Source: Flavobacterium keumense
GTDB lineage: Bacteria; Bacteroidota; Bacteroidia; Flavobacteriales; Flavobacteriaceae
DNA: 64,000 nt
Direction: 5' to 3'
Assembly (NCBI RefSeq): GCF_029866485.1
Contig: NZ_CP092332.1
Coordinates: 992,001-1,056,000 of the forward strand
The notes beneath the pieces are model-generated. The model worked only from the letters and a program-made list of their open reading frames with translations, was not told the origin of the DNA and made no database searches. A program made the position numbers and the translations under genes. Below are positions 41,416 to 49,914 of the stretch, piece by piece. Each line of letters opens with the position of its first letter. The first letter of the stretch is position 1.

Positions 41416-41418
41416 ATT

Positions 41419-41790
41419 ATGGATATTCAACAATTTTTCGAATATTGTCTTTCTAAAAAAGGAGTTACAGAACATTTTCCGTTCAATGAAGATGCTTTGG
41501 TGTTAAAAGTAGGCAGTAAAATGTTTCTTTTGACTTCGCTAAGTTCATGGGAAAACGGAAATCCGCAGGTCAATTTGAAATGTGATCCTGATAGAGCTCA
41601 GGAATTGCGTGCTGAATACGACGGAATTCAGCCGGGGTATCATATGAGTAAAAAACATTGGAACACCATTTCAATCAATCAAGATGTTGCTGATGCTTTG
41701 GTTAAAGAGTTAATCGACCATTCGTATGAATTGGTTTTTAGCAGTTTGCCTAATAAAATAAAAAATGAAATCCTGAGTTTAGAAAATTAG
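41419..41790 (+). CDS. MmcQ/YjbR family DNA-binding-like protein
   Basis: A 123-residue protein: MDIQQFFEYCLSKKGVTEHFPFNEDALVLKVGSKMFLLTSL, then VNLKCDPDRAQELRAEYDGIQPGYHMSKKHWNTI. These are the hallmarks of the YjbR (CyaY-like double-wing) fold, whose members are often annotated as DNA-binding. The physiological role is unknown. The ATG follows the right inverted repeat of the four-helix-bundle cassette by 3 nt, so upstream signals may have been displaced. Confidence 0.88.
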   Translation: MDIQQFFEYCLSKKGVTEHFPFNEDALVLKVGSKMFLLTSLSSWENGNPQVNLKCDPDRAQELRAEYDGIQPGYHMSKKHWNTISINQDVADALVKELIDHSYELVFSSLPNKIKNEILSLEN

Positions 41791-41835
41791 ATAGTATATT
41801 TACTTAAATAAAACTAATTCCCAAATAAATAGTAT

Positions 41836-42486
41836 ATGAATGAGCAACTTAAAAAGTTTTTAAACGAAGAACAAGATCCTAAAGCCATCGAAAAAGTCAT
41901 GTCAAAATTGAGTGATTTATTGATGAAAAATGAAGAAATTGGTTACATAGCGGTGCAGAAAAAACCCGCAATTACCGTTTTGCCAGATAGTATTGTGGTG
42001 ACTAATAAACGAATCATTATTTGTCAACCTAAAAATTTAGGGCTTTCAATGAATTTTACAGATTATTCTTGGGATGAGATTGAAAGTACTTTTGTTAAAG
42101 AAGGTATTTTAGGCTCTGATTTTTCATTTGTAACCAAAACCGAGATTTCGGTGACTATTGAATACATTCCGAAAGTTCAAGCAAGAAAGATGTACGCTTT
42201 TGCTAAAGAACAAATCGATTTGTTAAAAGGAGGTTTAGGTTTGAACACTAACCCAGCGGTAGAAGAAGTCGAAACAGAAGAAGTTAGTTCTTTTGCAGAG
42301 ATTATGCCTACTCAAGTTCCTTTTTTTACTGGAATCAGTACTTTGGATGGAGATAAACCACTCAACGAATTGACATCAGATGAACTTTTTGAAAAGTTAC
42401 AGAACTATAAAAAATTACTCGATAACGGTCTGATTTTACAAGGTGAATACGATGCCTTGAAAAAGGAAATTTTGAGTTATATGTAA
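41836..42486 (+). CDS. Bacterial PH-domain protein with C-terminal SHOCT motif
   Basis: A 216-residue soluble protein. Residues about 25-130 form a bacterial PH-like (YokE-type) domain: IGYIAVQKKPAITVLPDSIVVTNKRIIICQP, then YSWDEIESTFVKEGILGSDFSFVTKTEISV. A linker rich in Glu/Val follows. The last 33 residues (DELFEKLQNYKKLLDNGLILQGEYDALKKEILSYM) are a SHOCT motif, a short oligomerisation or membrane-targeting helix pair. Molecular role unknown. It lies 45 nt after the YjbR gene and ends in a strong terminator. Confidence 0.82.
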   Translation: MNEQLKKFLNEEQDPKAIEKVMSKLSDLLMKNEEIGYIAVQKKPAITVLPDSIVVTNKRIIICQPKNLGLSMNFTDYSWDEIESTFVKEGILGSDFSFVTKTEISVTIEYIPKVQARKMYAFAKEQIDLLKGGLGLNTNPAVEEVETEEVSSFAEIMPTQVPFFTGISTLDGDKPLNELTSDELFEKLQNYKKLLDNGLILQGEYDALKKEILSYM

Positions 42487-42487
42487 T

Positions 42488-42519
42488 AAAATAGCGGTTT
42501 CAAATGAAACCGCTATTTT
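42488..42519. terminator. Bidirectional terminator after PH/SHOCT gene and DUF423 gene
   Basis: Perfect 15-bp arms with core ATAGCGGTTTCA/TGAAACCGCTAT (42488-42502, 42505-42519), T-tract following. It overlaps the DUF423 stop codon. Confidence 0.88.
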
Positions 42520-42905
42520 TATCTTTTTACTTTTAGAATAGAAAAACCAAGTATCCCCCAAGCCAAGATGAGTAATAAGCCACCTAGTGGGGTAATCAAT
42601 CCAATACTTTTAAAATTGATCCCTGAGATTCCCATTGTGGACAACAGATAAATCGATCCTGAAAAGAAAAGGACTCCTGATATAATCAGGGTATAGATCG
42701 TTTTTTTAGTTTTCTCTAGAATATTATTTTGAGCGGCTAGAAAGAATAAAAAGAACGCTTGGTACATTTGGTACCGCACCCCTGTTTCAAAACTAATCAA
42801 TTGTTCGGGAGTGAGTACTTTTTTCAAAGCGTGGGCACCAAAAGCGCCTAAAATAATGGCGGTCATTCCTAAGAATGCGGCTGTTGCTGTAATTTTTTTA
42901 TTCAT
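42519..42905 (-). CDS. DUF423 family small membrane protein
   Basis: A 128-residue protein with four transmembrane helices: TATAAFLGMTAIILGAFGAHAL, YQAFFLFFLAAQ, TLIISGVLFFSGSIYLLS and LITPLGGLLLILAWGILGF. The family signature GAFGAHALK, YQMYQAF and FSGSIYLLS is intact. Function unknown. The dipeptidase gene lies 21 nt upstream on the same strand, so the two are probably cotranscribed. Confidence 0.88.
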   Translation of the reverse strand: MNKKITATAAFLGMTAIILGAFGAHALKKVLTPEQLISFETGVRYQMYQAFFLFFLAAQNNILEKTKKTIYTLIISGVLFFSGSIYLLSTMGISGINFKSIGLITPLGGLLLILAWGILGFSILKVKR

Positions 42906-42926
42906 TTTTTCAGATAAAGAGGAAAA

Positions 42927-44315
42927 TTATTTACTCAGTTCTACAAAATATTTATAGAACAACGGAATAGTTTCAATCCCTTTCAAGTAGTTGAAAATTC
43001 CGAAATGTTCGTTTGGTGAGTGAATCGCATCGCTGTCCAATCCAAATCCCATCAGTATCGTTTTGCTTTTCAATTCTTTTTCAAACAACGCAACAATAGG
43101 AATACTTCCGCCAGAACGAACAGGAATAGCTGGAACTCCAAAAGTTTCGGTGTAGGCTTTGTTAGCGGCTTGGTAGCCAATGCTGTCGATTGGGGTCACA
43201 TAGCCTTGTCCGCCATGATGTGGAGTTACTTTTACGGTTACTCCTTTTGGAGCGATACTTAGAAAATGGTTAGTAAATAATTCAGTGATTTCCTCCCAAT
43301 CTTGATTTGGAACCAAACGCATTGAAATTTTGGCGAAAGCCTTACTTGCAATCACAGTTTTGGCTCCTTCGCCAGTATAGCCACCCCAAATTCCGTTCAC
43401 GTCTAATGTGGGACGAATGGAGTTTCTTTCATTAGTTACATAGCCAGTCTCGCCATAGACTTCTTCAATGTTTAACGCTTTTTTATAGTTTTCCAAACTG
43501 AAAGGTGCTTTGGCCATTTCGGCTCTTTCGGCAGCAGAAAGTTCTTCTACTTTATCATAAAAACCAGGAATCGTAATATGATTGTTTTCGTCATGTAAAG
43601 AAGCAATCATTTTAGTCAGTACATTGATTGGATTAGCCACGGCACCGCCATACAATCCGGAGTGTAAATCACGATTAGGTCCTGTAACTTCTACTTCTAC
43701 ATAACTCAAACCGCGAAGGCCTGTCGTAATAGACGGTTGTTGATTTGAAATCATTCCGGTGTCTGAAATCAGAATCACATCGGTTTTTAGTTTTTCTTGG
43801 TTGCGTTCTACAAACCAACTCAAACTTTTGGAACCTATTTCTTCTTCGCCTTCAATCATGAATTTTACATTGCAAGGCAGGCAATTCGAATGAATCATGT
43901 ACTCAAATGCTTTCACGTGCATGTACATCTGTCCTTTGTCATCGCAAGCGCCACGTGCAAAAATAGCGCCTTCAGGATGAATTTCGGTCGTTTTAATTAC
44001 TGGCTCAAATGGAGGAGAAGTCCATAATTCCATTGGATCGGGTGGTTGCACATCATAATGTCCATATACCAACACGGTTGGCAAATTGGGGTCAATTATT
44101 TTTTCGCCATACACAATTGGATAGCCTGGCGTATCGCAAATTTCGACTAGATCACAACCTGCTTTTTCTAAACTTAATTTTACGGCATCGGCGGTATCGA
44201 ATACATCTTGAGAGTAAGCTGTGTCTGCACTGACAGAAGGGATTTTTAATAATTCAATTAATTCATTGATGAAACGTTCTTTGTTTTCTTGAACGTAAGC
44301 GGCTATATTTTCCAT
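42927..44315 (-). CDS. M20-family dipeptidase (carnosinase-like)
   Basis: A 462-residue dizinc peptidase, cytoplasmic (no signal peptide). Metal-site motifs: VLVYGHYDVQPPDP (H and catalytic D), ARGACDDKGQMYMHV (bridging Asp), MIEGEEEIGSKSL (catalytic Glu pair). The lid domain contains GPNRDLHSGLYGGAVANP, and the last ligand His lies in DAIHSPNEHFG. The architecture matches CNDP/Dug1-type dipeptidases that cut short peptides after import. Substrate range is not predictable. Confidence 0.9.
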   Translation of the reverse strand: MENIAAYVQENKERFINELIELLKIPSVSADTAYSQDVFDTADAVKLSLEKAGCDLVEICDTPGYPIVYGEKIIDPNLPTVLVYGHYDVQPPDPMELWTSPPFEPVIKTTEIHPEGAIFARGACDDKGQMYMHVKAFEYMIHSNCLPCNVKFMIEGEEEIGSKSLSWFVERNQEKLKTDVILISDTGMISNQQPSITTGLRGLSYVEVEVTGPNRDLHSGLYGGAVANPINVLTKMIASLHDENNHITIPGFYDKVEELSAAERAEMAKAPFSLENYKKALNIEEVYGETGYVTNERNSIRPTLDVNGIWGGYTGEGAKTVIASKAFAKISMRLVPNQDWEEITELFTNHFLSIAPKGVTVKVTPHHGGQGYVTPIDSIGYQAANKAYTETFGVPAIPVRSGGSIPIVALFEKELKSKTILMGFGLDSDAIHSPNEHFGIFNYLKGIETIPLFYKYFVELSK

Positions 44316-44382
44316 AATTGGGTTTCAAATTATACAATCAAAAGTACAAAAAATGACTGAAATATTTTTTGTTTAATTTGCT

Positions 44383-44411
44383 TTGAAAATTAGAACTTAT
44401 GTGTATATTTG
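44383..44411 (+). promoter_or_regulatory. Promoter of tRNA-Leu (TTG-N18-TATATTTG)
   Basis: TTG at 44383-44385 and TATATTTG at 44404-44411, 12 nt before the tRNA 5' end. Confidence 0.75.
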
Positions 44412-44423
44412 CACCCAATTCAC

Positions 44424-44508
44424 GCGGATATGGTGAAATTGGTAGACATGCCAGACTTAGGATCTGGTGCCGCAAGGCGTGTAGGTTCGAGTCCTATTAT
44501 CCGCACCA
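44424..44508 (+). tRNA. tRNA-Leu (anticodon TAG), CCA encoded
   Basis: Acceptor GCGGATA (44424-44430) pairs with TATCCGC (44498-44504). Discriminator A and encoded CCA end at 44508. The anticodon stem CCAGA/TCTGG surrounds CTTAGGA with TAG. A long variable arm (TGCCGCAAGGCGT) marks a class II tRNA, and the T-loop GGTTCGAGTCC is standard. Confidence 0.96.
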
Positions 44509-44544
44509 AAAACCTTAAAAATGGAAACATTTTTAAGGTTTTTT
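44508..44544 (+). terminator. Terminator after tRNA-Leu
   Basis: A-rich left arm AAAAACCTTAAAAATG and right arm CATTTTTAAGGTTTTT around GAAA, ending in a T-tract. Confidence 0.88.
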
Positions 44545-44594
44545 TATTTTATATTCTTCCTTTCTCCTAAATTTACTTTTTTAAAACGTAACAT

Positions 44595-46736
44595 ATGATA
44601 AAAAAATCTTTATTTGTTTGCCTAGCCATTGGAAGTATGCTAACTGCAAATGCTCAAGAAACGACTACTATGAATCCATTTTTTCAAGCGTACAATACAC
44701 CATTTAATGTACCACCTTTTGATCAAATTAAAAACGAACATTTCAAACCTGCCATTTTAGAAGGGATTAAAAGAAATGCTGCCGAGATTGAGGCAATAGC
44801 CAATAATCCAGTAGCTCCTACTTTTGAAAACACCATTTTAGCTATGGAAAATGCAGGAGAGTTGTTGTCTAATGTCAATACAGTTTTCTCTAATTTAAAT
44901 TCGGCTAATACCAACAAAGAAATTCAGACAATTGCCAAGGAAGTTTCCCCTAATTTATCGGCGCATCGCGATAACATTTATTTGAACGAAAAATTATTTG
45001 CTAGAGTTAAAGCGCTTTGGGACAAAAAAGAAACCTTAGGATTGAATTTAGAGCAGGCTAAACTTTTGGATAATGCTTACAAAGACTTTGTTCGTTCAGG
45101 AGCTAATTTAGCGGCTACTGATAAAGAGAAGTTGCGTAAAATTAACGGAGAGTTGTCGATGTTGAGTTTGAAATACGGTCAAAATATTTTAGCGGAGACC
45201 AATAAATACCAATTGGTAATTACCGATAAAAAAGATCTAGAGGGATTGCCACAAAATGTCATTGATGCGGCAGCAGCTGATGCTAAAGTAAAAGGAAAAT
45301 CAGGAAGTTGGGTATTTACTTTAGCTAATTCGAGTGTGATACCGTTCTTGCAATATAGTGCTAACAGAAAGTTGCGTCAAGAGATTTGGAATGCGTATCA
45401 AACTCGTGCCAATCACGATGATGAATTAGATAATAAAGCAAATGCAATTCAGTTAGCGAATCTTCGTGGGCAGAAAGCCCGATTGTTGGGGTATGCCTCT
45501 CATTCTAATTATGTTTTGGAAGAATCAATGGCAAAAACACCAGAAAATGTCAATAAATTATTAAACGATTTATGGAAACCTGCTTTAGAAAAAGCAAAAG
45601 TAGAAGCTGCCGACATTCAAAAAATGATGGCTAAAGACGGAATTAAAGGAGCTGTTCAACCGTATGATTGGAGGTATTATACGGAGAAAATTAGAAAAGA
45701 GCGTTTTGATTTGGACGAACAGGAATTGCGTCCTTATTTTAGTTTAGAGAATGTAAGAAATGGAGCTTTTCAAGTCGCTCAAAAATTATATGGATTGCAG
45801 TTTAAAGAATTAAAAGATGTACCTAAATATCATGAATCGGTTACTGCTTTCGAAGTTCTTGAAGCTGATGGAAAGCATGTTGGGGTGCTTTACACTGATT
45901 TTCATCCTCGTGAATCTAAAAGAGGTGGAGCTTGGATGACTTCATATAGAAATCAAAAAACGGAAAATGGAGAGCGAAAAGCACCAGTAGTTTCTATCGT
46001 GTGTAATTTTTCAAAACCTACTGAAACAACCCCAGCCTTATTGACCTTTGATGAGGTAAGTACATTATTTCATGAATTCGGACATTCATTGCATGGGTTA
46101 CTTTCAAATGTGACCTATAAGAGCTTGGCGGGAACTAGTGTTCCAAGAGATTTTGTGGAACTGCCTTCGCAAATTATGGAAAACTGGGCTGCAGAACCTG
46201 AAGTGCTTAAAATGTTCGCTAAACATTATCAAACAGGTGCAGTCATTCCAGATGCATTAATTGCTAAATTGAAAAAATCAGGCACGTTTGACCAAGGTTT
46301 TGGTACTACCGAATATCTGGCAGCTTCCTTATTGGATTTGGCATACCATTCACAAACTAAAGACATCACCATCGACGCCAACACCTTTGAAAAACAAGCC
46401 ATGACTAAAATTGGCTTGATTGAATCTATTATTCCAAGATATAGAAGTACGTATTTCAGTCATATTTTTTCAGGAGGGTATTCTTCAGGATATTATAGCT
46501 ACATCTGGTCAGGAGTGTTAGATACCGATGCTTTTGAAGCGTTTAAAATCACTACACTTTTCAATCCAGAAAAAGCGAAGTCTTTCCGTAAAAATGTATT
46601 GGAAAAAGGAGGAACAGAAGACCCAATGGTTTTGTATAAACGTTTCCGAGGGGCTGAGCCAAGTATTGAACCTTTGTTGCGAAAAAGAGGCTTGGACAAG
46701 AAAGAAGAAGCTCCGGTTAAAAAGATAAAAGGATAG
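44595..46736 (+). CDS. M3-family peptidyl-dipeptidase (Dcp-like), exported
   Basis: A 713-residue zinc metallopeptidase with a signal peptide (about 1-20, MLTANAQ). The catalytic HExxH variant is HEFGH with H493, E494 and H497 in STLFHEFGHSLHGLLS. The third ligand Glu lies in FVELPSQIMENWA. PFNVPPFDQIKNEHFKPAILEG at the N-terminus and YRSTYFSHIFSGGYSSGYYSYIW near the end are typical of Dcp/oligopeptidase A. It releases dipeptides from peptide C-termini in the periplasm. It follows tRNA-Leu on the same strand and ends before a bidirectional terminator. The gap 46737-46844 has a short ACAGATTTCACAGATTAGCA repeat and no gene. Confidence 0.92.
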   Translation: MIKKSLFVCLAIGSMLTANAQETTTMNPFFQAYNTPFNVPPFDQIKNEHFKPAILEGIKRNAAEIEAIANNPVAPTFENTILAMENAGELLSNVNTVFSNLNSANTNKEIQTIAKEVSPNLSAHRDNIYLNEKLFARVKALWDKKETLGLNLEQAKLLDNAYKDFVRSGANLAATDKEKLRKINGELSMLSLKYGQNILAETNKYQLVITDKKDLEGLPQNVIDAAAADAKVKGKSGSWVFTLANSSVIPFLQYSANRKLRQEIWNAYQTRANHDDELDNKANAIQLANLRGQKARLLGYASHSNYVLEESMAKTPENVNKLLNDLWKPALEKAKVEAADIQKMMAKDGIKGAVQPYDWRYYTEKIRKERFDLDEQELRPYFSLENVRNGAFQVAQKLYGLQFKELKDVPKYHESVTAFEVLEADGKHVGVLYTDFHPRESKRGGAWMTSYRNQKTENGERKAPVVSIVCNFSKPTETTPALLTFDEVSTLFHEFGHSLHGLLSNVTYKSLAGTSVPRDFVELPSQIMENWAAEPEVLKMFAKHYQTGAVIPDALIAKLKKSGTFDQGFGTTEYLAASLLDLAYHSQTKDITIDANTFEKQAMTKIGLIESIIPRYRSTYFSHIFSGGYSSGYYSYIWSGVLDTDAFEAFKITTLFNPEKAKSFRKNVLEKGGTEDPMVLYKRFRGAEPSIEPLLRKRGLDKKEEAPVKKIKG

Positions 46737-46844
46737 CCAAATTAAAACACAGATTTCACAGATTAGCACAAATTCAAAGCAGCAGTTTAATCCCTGACAA
46801 AAAGTACTATTTGAGAGTCTGTTTATTGATAGTATCTAAAAAAC

Positions 46845-46874
46845 AAAAACCTGCAAAGTAATTTGCAGGTTTTT
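46845..46874. terminator. Bidirectional terminator between M3 peptidase and RluB-type gene
   Basis: Perfect arms AAAAACCTGCAAA (46845-46857) and TTTGCAGGTTTTT (46862-46874) around GTAA. Confidence 0.88.
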
Positions 46875-46895
46875 TTATGATTTGATTGGAGCAAC

Positions 46896-47819
46896 TTAAA
46901 TGTTCTTCAAATTGATAATTTCTTGATCAGTTAAATAACGCCAATTGCCTCGAGGTAAATTCTTTTTTGTTAAACCGGCAAAAGCGACACGGTCTATTCG
47001 CAACACATTATAATCAAAGTGTTCAAAAATAGAGCGTACCACTTTTACATTTGCAGTACGTAATTTTAGCCCGATTTCGCTTTTAGGTTCGTTCTCGATA
47101 TAACTTACCTCTTCAACAAATACGCGGTGACCGTCTAATACTAAACCCTTGCTTATTTTTTCTAAATCTTCGTATTTCAAGTTTTTATCTAACGAAACTT
47201 GGTAAATTTTTGATGATTTCTGATTAGGTAAGGTAAATTTTCTAATCATATCGGTATCATTGGTAAACAATAACAATCCCGTAGTGTTTTTGTCCATTCT
47301 TCCTACAGCGCTTATTTTTGCTGTAGTAGCTCCACGAACTAACTCTAATACATTACGAAATTCTTGCCCTTCGTCTAAGGCAGTTGTGAAATTTTTTGGT
47401 TTGTTTAACAAGATGTATTCTTTTTTCTCTGGAGTCAATGTGACACCATCAAAATTGACTACATCATTTAGCTTAACTAAATATCCCATTTCTGTCACAG
47501 GAACGCCATTCACTTTTACGTTTCCTGATTGGATGTAAATATCGGCATCACGACGCGAACATACTCCTGAGTTAGCAATGTATTTGTTCAAACGAATTTC
47601 GTCTGCTGCTTTAGCTCTTTTTGGCGCTTGATTGGGTTTCTTAGCCGTTTTATTAGCTTCCACTTCGGCTACTTTGGTATTGATTTTAGCCTTTTTAGGC
47701 CCTTGCGCACGCTTTTGCATGGCAGGTTTAGCTCCGCTTCGTTCGCCTTTGGCTCGGGTCGGCTTATTTGAATTAGGTCTAGAACTATTGGTTCTTCCGC
47801 CTCCTCTTGTAGTACTCAT
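46896..47819 (-). CDS. RsuA/RluB-family rRNA pseudouridine synthase with basic N-terminal extension
   Basis: A 307-residue protein. Residues about 1-72 are a low-complexity basic arm (GGGRTNSSRPNSNKPTRAKG, KPNQAPKRAK), probably for rRNA contact. The S4 domain follows (EIRLNKYIANSGVCSRRDADIYIQSG). The synthase domain has EYILLNKPKNFTT, the catalytic Asp in SAVGRMDKNTTGLLLFTND, KIYQVSLD and the KVVRSIFEHFDYNVLRIDR end. It most resembles RluB (23S U2605) but RluE/RluF or RsuA activity cannot be excluded. A putative promoter (TATCTTTG, minus strand 47876-47869) separates it from the isoprenoid genes. Confidence 0.88.
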   Translation of the reverse strand: MSTTRGGGRTNSSRPNSNKPTRAKGERSGAKPAMQKRAQGPKKAKINTKVAEVEANKTAKKPNQAPKRAKAADEIRLNKYIANSGVCSRRDADIYIQSGNVKVNGVPVTEMGYLVKLNDVVNFDGVTLTPEKKEYILLNKPKNFTTALDEGQEFRNVLELVRGATTAKISAVGRMDKNTTGLLLFTNDTDMIRKFTLPNQKSSKIYQVSLDKNLKYEDLEKISKGLVLDGHRVFVEEVSYIENEPKSEIGLKLRTANVKVVRSIFEHFDYNVLRIDRVAFAGLTKKNLPRGNWRYLTDQEIINLKNI

Positions 47820-47868
47820 AATAGTTGTAATTTATTGCTGCATTCGGACAGCCTTGTCCTTCAATTGG

Positions 47869-47876
47869 CAAAGATA
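47869..47876 (-). promoter_or_regulatory. Putative -7 box for the RluB-type gene
   Basis: On the minus strand TATCTTTG, 49 nt before the ATG at 47819. Confidence 0.5.
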
Positions 47877-47900
47877 GTATTAAAATTCTTGAGAATGTCT

Positions 47901-47985
47901 ATTTGGAGCGATTTCCCGCTATTTGCTCTATCTTTTCCTTTTTAAAGAAAAAAGGAAAAGGATGCCGCTGCTATCGGGGCTAGGG
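47901..47985. repeat. Hairpin-forming dispersed-type repeat overlapping the UbiA stop
   Basis: It contains GGAGCGATTTCCCGCT, a poly-pyrimidine/poly-purine hairpin TTTTCCTTTTT-AAAG-AAAAAAGGAAAA, then GATGCCGCTGCTATCGGGG. From memory this arrangement recurs between genes in Flavobacterium genomes. Its right end supplies the TAG stop of the UbiA gene. Confidence 0.5.
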
Positions 47986-48933
47986 GAGTAGTAGTCGTTT
48001 TCCGTGCCACAAAACGGACGGATTGATTAGAATGATGCAAAATACTCCAGCAACAATTAAAAATTTAAGTAGGTTGTGCAATCGGAGAAATGCTTCTTTA
48101 CTGCTTGCTTTTTGTAAGGATAATAAAAAGAAAATCAATACAATTAGGCAGCTGTAAAAGTACGTGTCCATATAACCCACATCATAAATTTCAATTAAAA
48201 TATAGACAGGAATCACAGTGCAAAAGGTCAATCCAGAAATTATATTTTTGGAAACACGTTCTCCATAAACAATTGGAATCGTTTTGTAATTGTTGGCCAA
48301 ATCGCCTTTTAAGTTTTCTAAATCTTTAATCATTTCTCGTATGAGCAATAACAAAAACAAAAAGCTGGCGTGTGCAAAAATGACTGCCAGTTGATTGCTG
48401 TAGTTTTCAATTTCTTCAAATGGGATTTGGTTATAATAATACAAAAGGATCGCAAAAAAAGGCAAAACCGCTAAAAAAGCCGACATTAAATTACCAATTA
48501 GCGGTTGTTTTTTGATTTTATGAGAATAGAACCAAATTAGGAAAATATATACCGAAAAGAACAGCAAGGCACGCCAAGAAACAAATAATGCCATTAAAGC
48601 CACAATGAAATTGAGTGAAAAATAGACGCTTAACTTTGTCTTTTGACTTACAAATCGATCCAACATCGATTTGTTGGGACGATTAATTAAATCTTTTTGG
48701 CTATCGTAAAAATTATTAATGATGTAACCCGATGCAATGGTCAATGCTGAAGCAAAAACCAAAATAAACAAATTAAAATCGAGCAATACATTCAAGGCTC
48801 TTTTTTCGGGAGCCAATATGAAAATGGCTGATAGATACTGTGCCAAGATGATAACGGGAATATTATATCCTCTCACTACAGAGAACAAGCTGATAATTTT
48901 TTTAATCACCAATTTGTTCGCTCTGCTTAACAT
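47980..48933 (-). CDS. UbiA-family prenyltransferase (geranylgeranylglycerol-phosphate synthase partner type)
   Basis: A 317-residue membrane protein with about eight hydrophobic helices. The two Asp-rich prenyl-diphosphate sites are INNFYDSQKDLINRPNKSM (about 69-87) and IKDLENLKGDLANNYKTIPIVYG (about 198-220). In Flavobacteriia this subgroup is annotated as geranylgeranylglycerol-phosphate geranylgeranyltransferase. Family range includes menaquinone and heme O prenylation, so the acceptor is not certain. It lies 30 nt after a mevalonate-kinase-type gene, supporting isoprenoid use. The last codons and stop come from a repeat element at 47901-47985. Confidence 0.75.
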   Translation of the reverse strand: MLSRANKLVIKKIISLFSVVRGYNIPVIILAQYLSAIFILAPEKRALNVLLDFNLFILVFASALTIASGYIINNFYDSQKDLINRPNKSMLDRFVSQKTKLSVYFSLNFIVALMALFVSWRALLFFSVYIFLIWFYSHKIKKQPLIGNLMSAFLAVLPFFAILLYYYNQIPFEEIENYSNQLAVIFAHASFLFLLLLIREMIKDLENLKGDLANNYKTIPIVYGERVSKNIISGLTFCTVIPVYILIEIYDVGYMDTYFYSCLIVLIFFLLSLQKASSKEAFLRLHNLLKFLIVAGVFCIILINPSVLWHGKRLLLP

Positions 48934-48963
48934 TGTATTGTTTTTGTCGTTAAATGTATTGTA

Positions 48964-49902
48964 CTAGAATTGGTACACCACTTCTAATTTGTAGTCTTTC
49001 AAAGAGGCTTTGGCGCGTTCTAAATCTTCGGTGAAACCTAAAATATAACCGCCTCCACCAGAGCCACATAATTTCAAATAGTAATCGTTGGTGTCAATTC
49101 CTTTTTGCCAAATTCCGTGGAATTGTTCCGGAATCATAGGCTTGAAGTGATTCAAAACTACTTTTGATAATTTTTTAGTATTGGCAAACAATGATTTCAT
49201 ATCGCCACCTAAGAAATTTTCTACACAAGAATCGGTGTATTTTACAAATTGTGTTTTCAGCATGTTACGGAAACCTTGATCTTTCAGGTTTTCCATGAAA
49301 ATATTGACCATTGGGGCTGTTTCTCCAACAATTCCAGAGTCGATTAAGAAAACGGCTCCTTTGCCATCAAAGCTTTGCGTTGGAATCCCTGTGGCTTCAA
49401 TATTGTCTTTTGAGTTGATTAGAATAGGAATACTTAAATAACTGTTTAGAGGATCTAAACCCGAACTTTTTCCGTGAAAGAAACTTTCCATTTGAGAGAA
49501 AATAGTTTTCAGTTCCAATAATTTCTCACGCGTCAAGTTTTCTAAAACGGTGATTTTATTTTGGGCATATTTGTCGTAAATCGCAGCTACTAAAGCACCA
49601 CTACTTCCCACGCCATAACCCTGTGGGATGCTTGAGTCAAAGTACATACCATTGTTCACGTCATTCTCTAAAGTAGCTAAATCGAACTGAACCAGATTAG
49701 GTTGTTCAACAGCTAATGTTTTTAAATGAGTTACAAAACGTTTCAAATGCCCGTTAGAAGAAATAGCTTCTTCGGAAGGATTGTTATCCGTTTTTAAGGC
49801 ACCGTTATAAAAATTATAAGGGATAGAAAGTCCTTTGGAGTCTTGGATAATTCCGTATTCACCAAAGAGTAATATTTTTGAGTAAAATAAAGGTCCTTTC
49901 AT
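48964..49902 (-). CDS. Mevalonate kinase-type GHMP kinase
   Basis: A 312-residue GHMP-fold kinase. The N-terminal KILLFGEYGIIQDSKGLSIPY is the usual opening (K-LxGEYxV). The ATP-binding PQGYGVGSSGALVAAIYDKYA is motif 2 (P-x3-G-L/V-G-S-S-A/G). CGSGGGGYILGF near the C-terminus is motif 3. The product would be mevalonate-5-phosphate (or 5-diphosphate if a phosphomevalonate kinase). The decarboxylase gene two genes upstream supports the mevalonate route, but a toxin-antitoxin pair lies between. Confidence 0.8.
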   Translation of the reverse strand: MKGPLFYSKILLFGEYGIIQDSKGLSIPYNFYNGALKTDNNPSEEAISSNGHLKRFVTHLKTLAVEQPNLVQFDLATLENDVNNGMYFDSSIPQGYGVGSSGALVAAIYDKYAQNKITVLENLTREKLLELKTIFSQMESFFHGKSSGLDPLNSYLSIPILINSKDNIEATGIPTQSFDGKGAVFLIDSGIVGETAPMVNIFMENLKDQGFRNMLKTQFVKYTDSCVENFLGGDMKSLFANTKKLSKVVLNHFKPMIPEQFHGIWQKGIDTNDYYLKLCGSGGGGYILGFTEDLERAKASLKDYKLEVVYQF

Positions 49903-49914
49903 GTTGTTTGCTAA

